Source of the DNA: Victivallales bacterium
GTDB taxonomy: Bacteria; Verrucomicrobiota; Lentisphaeria; Oligosphaerales; Oligosphaeraceae
Direction of reading: 5' to 3'
DNA length: 64,000 nucleotides
Assembly (NCBI GenBank): GCA_017535315.1
Contig: JAFXUD010000002.1
Span: 310,001 to 374,000 of the forward strand
The notes under the pieces: generated by a model
Told to the model about the DNA's origin: nothing
The model's input: the letters and a program-made list of their open reading frames with translations, nothing else
The model's database searches: none
Translations under genes and position numbers: made by a program
Shown here: positions 59,721 to 64,000 of the stretch, in pieces
Layout of the letters: the number at the start of each line of letters is the position of its first letter
Position numbering within the stretch: position 1 is the stretch's first letter

Positions 59721-62700
59721 ATGGATAATCAGATAATTTTCAACGAAGAGATTTTCAAGCCGAATTTTCCATTGGATGGCGCACATTTGGTGGCGGCTTC
59801 CGCTGGGACGGGAAAGACCTATAATATCCAGAACATCTATGCCAGGCTGGTGATGGAGAAGGGATGGCGCGTCTCGGAAATCCAGGTGATGACATTCACG
59901 GATGCGGCCACCAAGGAGCTGCGGGAACGTCTGCGTGCGGTGCTTGTGGACATTCAGGCCTGCCTGAACCATGAGACATGCATGGGAAAGGATGAGGCGG
60001 ACGCGACACGGCGGAATGAACGGGCCGACAGGCTCATTGCGGCCTGTCAGGGAAAAACGGATGTGGAGAAGATGAACGCCATTGGGCTGGCTCTCTTGGA
60101 GTTCGACAGCGCCGCCATCTCCACCATCCACGGCTTCTGCAGCCGTGCCCTTGCAAGATTTGCGTTTGAGACGCGCATGACCTTCAATCCCGAAATCCAG
60201 GACAACAAGGCCGAGGAACTTGCACGTCTTGCCCTCGACTGGTGGCGGAAGCGTGAGGAAAACACTCCAAATGCTCTTTTGCCTCAGTTGAACCTGGGCA
60301 TTCTGCTGAACTATGTGAAAGTCTTGGGCGACAAGACCGACTGGAAAATAATCGATTCTGACGAGAACGACCCTAGTGGCTTCATGCTTGCCCGTGCCGC
60401 CGAAATCGTCCAGGCTTACGAAAACGACCGCACAAACCGCCAGACGCAGACGTATGATGATCTCCTTCGCTCCATGCGCGAGGCACTAAACGGTCCCTTT
60501 GGAGACAGTTTTGCCGCCAAGTTGCGCGAAACCTTCCATGCGGCATTGATTGATGAATTCCAGGACACGGACCCAGTCCAGTACGACATCTTCCGCAAGG
60601 TTTTTCTGGCGGACGAGAGCATCCCCGTCTTTTTGGTTGGGGATCCCAAGCAGGCCATCTACGCCTTCCGTGGCGGCGATATCTTTACCTACCGTGCGGC
60701 TGCGAAAGGGATGAAGAGAAAATACTATCTTGATACAAACTATCGCTCGACACCGAGGCTGATGGCGGCGGTGAATGCCATCTTCAGGGATGCAGGAGAG
60801 ATTGGCGCGACATTCGGCGATTCCGAAATTGGCTATCCGAACGATATCAGGGCCATCGATAAGAAGGCTCTTCAGGTCGATGGCGAAGACGATCCGTCTC
60901 CCTTCAGGTTTGTCGAGGTCGTCCCTCAGAAAAATACCAAAGTGGAGGCCTTGGACACGGTGCTGGCGCGGGAGGTCGTGAAGACTTTGACGGAGTATGA
61001 TGGGGTTCTTTCACCGAAGGATATCGCTATACTGGTTGCCAAGAAGTACCACGCGAAGACTATCATGGCTGAACTGCGCAAATGCGGTGTGCCGTGCGTC
61101 ATCCAGAACCCAGGCAATGTCTTCACAAGGGTGATAGGTGGTTTTGGAAATGCAGCCTATCTCCCATCTAGGATGCTCCGCGAGTTCCTTTCCGTCTGCC
61201 TTGCGATGGCGAAGACTGGCGGCGTCAGCCAGCTCCGCGCCGCTCTGGCCACTTCCTTCTTTGGTCTGACCCCGATGGAGATTATGGAATTGGACGAGGA
61301 ATCGCTGGCAAAGTGGATTGGTAGCTTTGATGATCTGAACCACATTTGGCTGAAGCGCGGATTGGGTGCGGCTTTGGCGAAGATGGAGGAATACGGCACT
61401 CGCCATGGCGTCGGATATCGCGAACGGCTGGCGATGCTTCCAGATGGTGAACGCTTGCTGGCAGATTGCGGACAGATCATTGAACTGGCTTTTGCTGCCG
61501 TCAAGGAGATCGGCCCCTCCCCTGAAAAGCTGATTGCATGGCTGAAGGACCGAGTGGCCAATGGAGACAAGGAGGACGATTCCGACGCATACGCGCGTGA
61601 ACTGGAGAGCGACAGTAATGCTGTCCGCATTATGACCATGCATGTCTCAAAGGGGCTTCAGTTCCCTGTTGTCTTTTTACCAGACTGCAATGTGAAGGCA
61701 AAAAAGAAGAAAAAGGGCGAGGCGGCATGCTACCACGATGAAAAACAAGACAATCAGCTTGTTTTTTCAACCGCTAGCCCTGAAAGGGAAGAAGCCGAGG
61801 AGGAACAGGAGAAGCTTCGCCTCCTCTATGTCGCCATGACGCGTGCTGAACAGCGTACCGTTGCCTTCTATTATGCTGCCACGGATAGATATCATAAGAT
61901 TAATCCGCCGCTTCAAAAACTCATGGACAACGCCGCTAAAAACGGTGCTGGCAAAGATGCCGTGGGTTCCCCAATCCAGTGGCTTCGGGACAATGGCGTT
62001 TCAGGGGAATCCTTGAAATATCTTGCCAAAAGTTCAACATTGGTTCTGAAGAAGCCCAATGCGCCTCGGATGTTTGATGCGAAGCCTTCGCGTGGAAGCT
62101 ATTCATCTGTCTCGCCATCCCTTGGTAAGGGGGATTTTTCTGCGGGCGATTGGGAAGGGAGGGATGTGGATTCCGAAGACAAAAAGGCGGCGGAAACCGA
62201 TCTTTTCAGCGAAAAACAGCCTGTCTTCCAGATTCGTGGCGGTGCGAACATCGGTTCCTGCTGGCACGAGGTTCTGGAGAATATTGCGTTTGACGCGAGC
62301 GATGAGGAAATACGCAAGGTGGCTGTTGTCAAGCTGCGTGAGTATGGCTTTGACCCGCTGGCCGCCGCTGGGAGCAAGAGCTTTCTGGAGGTTTCCTGTG
62401 AGATGATTGCAAAGACGCTGGAGCGACCGATCGCCGCGCCCAATGGGCGTCTTTTCACCCTGCGCGATGTCCATTGGCAAGAACGCATGAGCGAGCTGGA
62501 GTTCAATTTTACCTCTGCATTTTCCGCGAAAAACACGGTGGTCTTGGCGGAGACTATCCGCCGCCACTGGGGAAGCGACAGCACTAAGCAGGAGTTCCTC
62601 AAGGCTCTGGATGGCTGGAATCGGGAGATACCAAAGGGATTCATCAATGGCTTCATCGACCTGGTTTTCCAGCATGACGGGTATTTCTACGTGGTTGATT

Positions 62701-62993
62701 GGAAGTCAAACAGTCTTGGTGGCGTTCCCGAATCCTTCACGGAGGAAGGCGTACGCCGTGAAATGGCCTCTCATGGCTATTTCCTCCAGTATCTTCTTTA
62801 TTCCGCCGTCCTGCAACGCTACCTGAAGGATTTGCCTGGCTTCGGGTATAGTTGGGAAAAGCATTTCGGCGGTATTCGCTATTATTTCCTGCGTGGCATT
62901 GACGTAGGGAAGGAGGCGGCTGTCTTTGCGGACAGGTCCTGCGAAGGATTGCTTGATGAAATTGGAAAGGTCCTGGGCATGGAGGTGGAATGA
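59721..62993 (+). CDS. recB: Exodeoxyribonuclease V beta subunit
   Basis: A 1090-residue UvrD-family helicase with C-terminal nuclease. The motifs are complete: AASAGTGKT (Walker A, about residue 27), FTDAATKELRERL, ALIDEFQDTDPVQYDIFR (Walker B), FLVGDPKQAIYAFRGGDIF, TNYRSTPRLM, IMTMHVSKGLQFPVVF and LYVAMTRAEQ. The C-terminal nuclease domain carries GSCWHEVLENI and the PD-(D/E)XK site GFIDLVFQHDGYFYVVDWKSN. It supplies the 3'-5' helicase and the nuclease of the complex. The stop codon TGA overlaps the recD start region. Confidence 0.95.
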   Translation: MDNQIIFNEEIFKPNFPLDGAHLVAASAGTGKTYNIQNIYARLVMEKGWRVSEIQVMTFTDAATKELRERLRAVLVDIQACLNHETCMGKDEADATRRNERADRLIAACQGKTDVEKMNAIGLALLEFDSAAISTIHGFCSRALARFAFETRMTFNPEIQDNKAEELARLALDWWRKREENTPNALLPQLNLGILLNYVKVLGDKTDWKIIDSDENDPSGFMLARAAEIVQAYENDRTNRQTQTYDDLLRSMREALNGPFGDSFAAKLRETFHAALIDEFQDTDPVQYDIFRKVFLADESIPVFLVGDPKQAIYAFRGGDIFTYRAAAKGMKRKYYLDTNYRSTPRLMAAVNAIFRDAGEIGATFGDSEIGYPNDIRAIDKKALQVDGEDDPSPFRFVEVVPQKNTKVEALDTVLAREVVKTLTEYDGVLSPKDIAILVAKKYHAKTIMAELRKCGVPCVIQNPGNVFTRVIGGFGNAAYLPSRMLREFLSVCLAMAKTGGVSQLRAALATSFFGLTPMEIMELDEESLAKWIGSFDDLNHIWLKRGLGAALAKMEEYGTRHGVGYRERLAMLPDGERLLADCGQIIELAFAAVKEIGPSPEKLIAWLKDRVANGDKEDDSDAYARELESDSNAVRIMTMHVSKGLQFPVVFLPDCNVKAKKKKKGEAACYHDEKQDNQLVFSTASPEREEAEEEQEKLRLLYVAMTRAEQRTVAFYYAATDRYHKINPPLQKLMDNAAKNGAGKDAVGSPIQWLRDNGVSGESLKYLAKSSTLVLKKPNAPRMFDAKPSRGSYSSVSPSLGKGDFSAGDWEGRDVDSEDKKAAETDLFSEKQPVFQIRGGANIGSCWHEVLENIAFDASDEEIRKVAVVKLREYGFDPLAAAGSKSFLEVSCEMIAKTLERPIAAPNGRLFTLRDVHWQERMSELEFNFTSAFSAKNTVVLAETIRRHWGSDSTKQEFLKALDGWNREIPKGFINGFIDLVFQHDGYFYVVDWKSNSLGGVPESFTEEGVRREMASHGYFLQYLLYSAVLQRYLKDLPGFGYSWEKHFGGIRYYFLRGIDVGKEAAVFADRSCEGLLDEIGKVLGMEVE

Positions 62994-64000
62994 TGTTGGA
63001 GATGGATTCCCATGATGAGCAGAACTCCCTGCAAGGGGAGGCCTGTGATGAAATGGCCAGAAGTCTGATGGTGCGGATGGGGTGTTCGCCTGAAGCGGCT
63101 CAGCTCTGCGGAAGGGCGGTTGCCGCGCAGGCGAATGGAGATGTCTGCTTGGGGCCATTGACCCAGGACGAAATCAATGCGTTGAAGGGGATGCCTGGTA
63201 TCGAGTGCGTTGCAATGGAGGAAACTGAAATCGAGAAGCCTTTTGTCCTTTCGGGGAAGATGCTCTATACGCGGCGGAACTGGCAGTATGAGCAGAATGT
63301 CGGGAGACGGGTAAAGGAGATGGCGGATGCAGAGGCAGGCAATCCAATGGAGGTACCTTACGACGGGCCATTTGCAGGCATGGAGGCACGTCAGCGGGAG
63401 GGGGTGGAGAAGATGTGCAACCACCGCTTTGCCCTGCTGACGGGCGGTCCAGGAACGGGCAAGACCTTTACCATCGCGCGGGCCGTGAAGTTGATTCGCG
63501 AACAGGGTGGGGATGTGCGCCTTTGGTTGGCGGCGCCGACTGGCAAGGCGGCGGCCCGCGTGAAGGAGGCGATGGTGAAGGAGGCGGAACAACTGGGGCT
63601 TGGGGACATCCCCAATGCCACCACGATTCACGCGCTTCTGGAACCAAACTCTGATTTGGTGACTTTTAGGCGCAACCGCCGAAATCCATTGCCGTTGGAC
63701 TGGCTCATCGTCGATGAGGCCAGTATGATTGACTTGCCGTTGATGTCAAAGCTACTGGATGCCCTGCCTGAAGGTTGCCGACTGACCCTGGTAGGCGATG
63801 CGAATCAGCTTGCTTCAGTGGAGCCTGGGCGTGTTTTCGGTGACCTTTGCCGCATGTCGGGCTTGCCTAAATGCGTACTGAATGTCAGCCGACGCTTCCC
63901 GCAGGGGGGCGAAATCGACAATCTGGCAACCACTGTGAATGAGGGGTACGGTCAGAAAGCTTTGGAAATGCTGAAAAATCCCGAAAACAGGCTTTTGCAT
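62993..64000 (+). CDS. recD: Exodeoxyribonuclease V alpha subunit (3' end off window)
   Basis: The first 336 codons of the RecD helicase, partner of RecB and RecC. Visible motifs: LLTGGPGTGKTFTI (Walker A), LAAPTGKAAARVKEA, DWLIVDEASMIDLPLMSKLL (Walker B) and RLTLVGDANQLASVEPGRVFGDL. Two adjacent start codons (62990 and 62993) overlap the recB stop; the second is better spaced from GGAGG. The gene order recC-recB-recD with overlaps indicates one operon. The remainder lies beyond the window. Confidence 0.95.
   Translation, partial: MLEMDSHDEQNSLQGEACDEMARSLMVRMGCSPEAAQLCGRAVAAQANGDVCLGPLTQDEINALKGMPGIECVAMEETEIEKPFVLSGKMLYTRRNWQYEQNVGRRVKEMADAEAGNPMEVPYDGPFAGMEARQREGVEKMCNHRFALLTGGPGTGKTFTIARAVKLIREQGGDVRLWLAAPTGKAAARVKEAMVKEAEQLGLGDIPNATTIHALLEPNSDLVTFRRNRRNPLPLDWLIVDEASMIDLPLMSKLLDALPEGCRLTLVGDANQLASVEPGRVFGDLCRMSGLPKCVLNVSRRFPQGGEIDNLATTVNEGYGQKALEMLKNPENRLLH

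Noticed and set aside
56396-62993. AddB-AddA pair instead of RecC-RecB
   Set aside because: RecB has the RecB-type helicase plus DWKSN nuclease order, the first protein matches RecC blocks, and recD follows; AddAB systems lack RecD.

Overview
The window is a dense bacterial chromosome segment with no rRNA, integrase, transposase gene or CRISPR array. Two proteins carry a type IV-pilin-like N-terminus (FTLIEL...) and a C-terminal DGHV motif, a secreted family strongly expanded in the PVC superphylum. With the sugar-phosphate isomerases, a Gfo/Idh oxidoreductase, MutS2 and the MEP-pathway gene dxr, this suggests a Lentisphaerota- or Verrucomicrobiota-like host-associated anaerobe. A flavodiiron protein and a membrane pyrophosphatase fit an anaerobic lifestyle. 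The taxonomic call is inference, because no ribosomal marker gene is present.

Layout. 1-6974 (minus): potABC-type ABC importer, an MmcB-like protein, a YhcH-family protein and a large secreted TPR protein cut by the window edge. 7021-8167: a hairpin-rich 150-bp element, then yebC. 8298-11191 (minus): two PHP-domain phosphoesterases and proB. 11312-18271 (plus): apbE, two TIM-barrel isomerases, a stand-alone 5'-3' exonuclease, an SGNH esterase and a U32 peptidase-family protein, with a MITE-like insertion near 15 kb. 18332-22344: small proteins including a YbjN-like tandem pair, a MATE exporter and a pseudopilin-like protein. 22446-34000 (minus): two sugar ABC permeases, dxr, mutS2, ribF, truB, rbfA, infB and nusA, the last five in the classical order. 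34165-38281: a nucleotidyltransferase/GHMP-kinase fusion, a second pseudopilin-like protein and YraN. 38564-46743 (minus): an envelope group of metallophosphoesterase, secreted protein, MurJ-like flippase, membrane-anchored glycosyltransferase, beta-barrel and small secreted protein. 46911-54464: zinc-ribbon membrane protein, aat, a flavodiiron/flavin-reductase/rubredoxin fusion, tRNA-Glu, a zinc-ribbon pseudokinase on the opposite strand and a membrane pyrophosphatase. 54852-64000 (plus): Gfo/Idh oxidoreductase, then recC, recB and the start of recD.

The most unusual content is non-coding. Intergenic gaps hold at least four families of structured repeat. (i) Arrays of a degenerate 9-bp unit (about GNGACNTRA) occur in both orientations. 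(ii) Inverted-repeat elements end in AGGTRATTTCAAAACTA. (iii) GC-rich hairpins are followed by GCACAGGACAGG and supply the last codons of truB and apparently ribF. (iv) A 197-bp element has inverted termini and a 9-bp direct flanking repeat. No complete new defence or metabolic system was recognised. The best protein-level candidates for new biology are the nucleotidyltransferase/GHMP-kinase fusion, the flavodiiron fusion and the pseudokinase.
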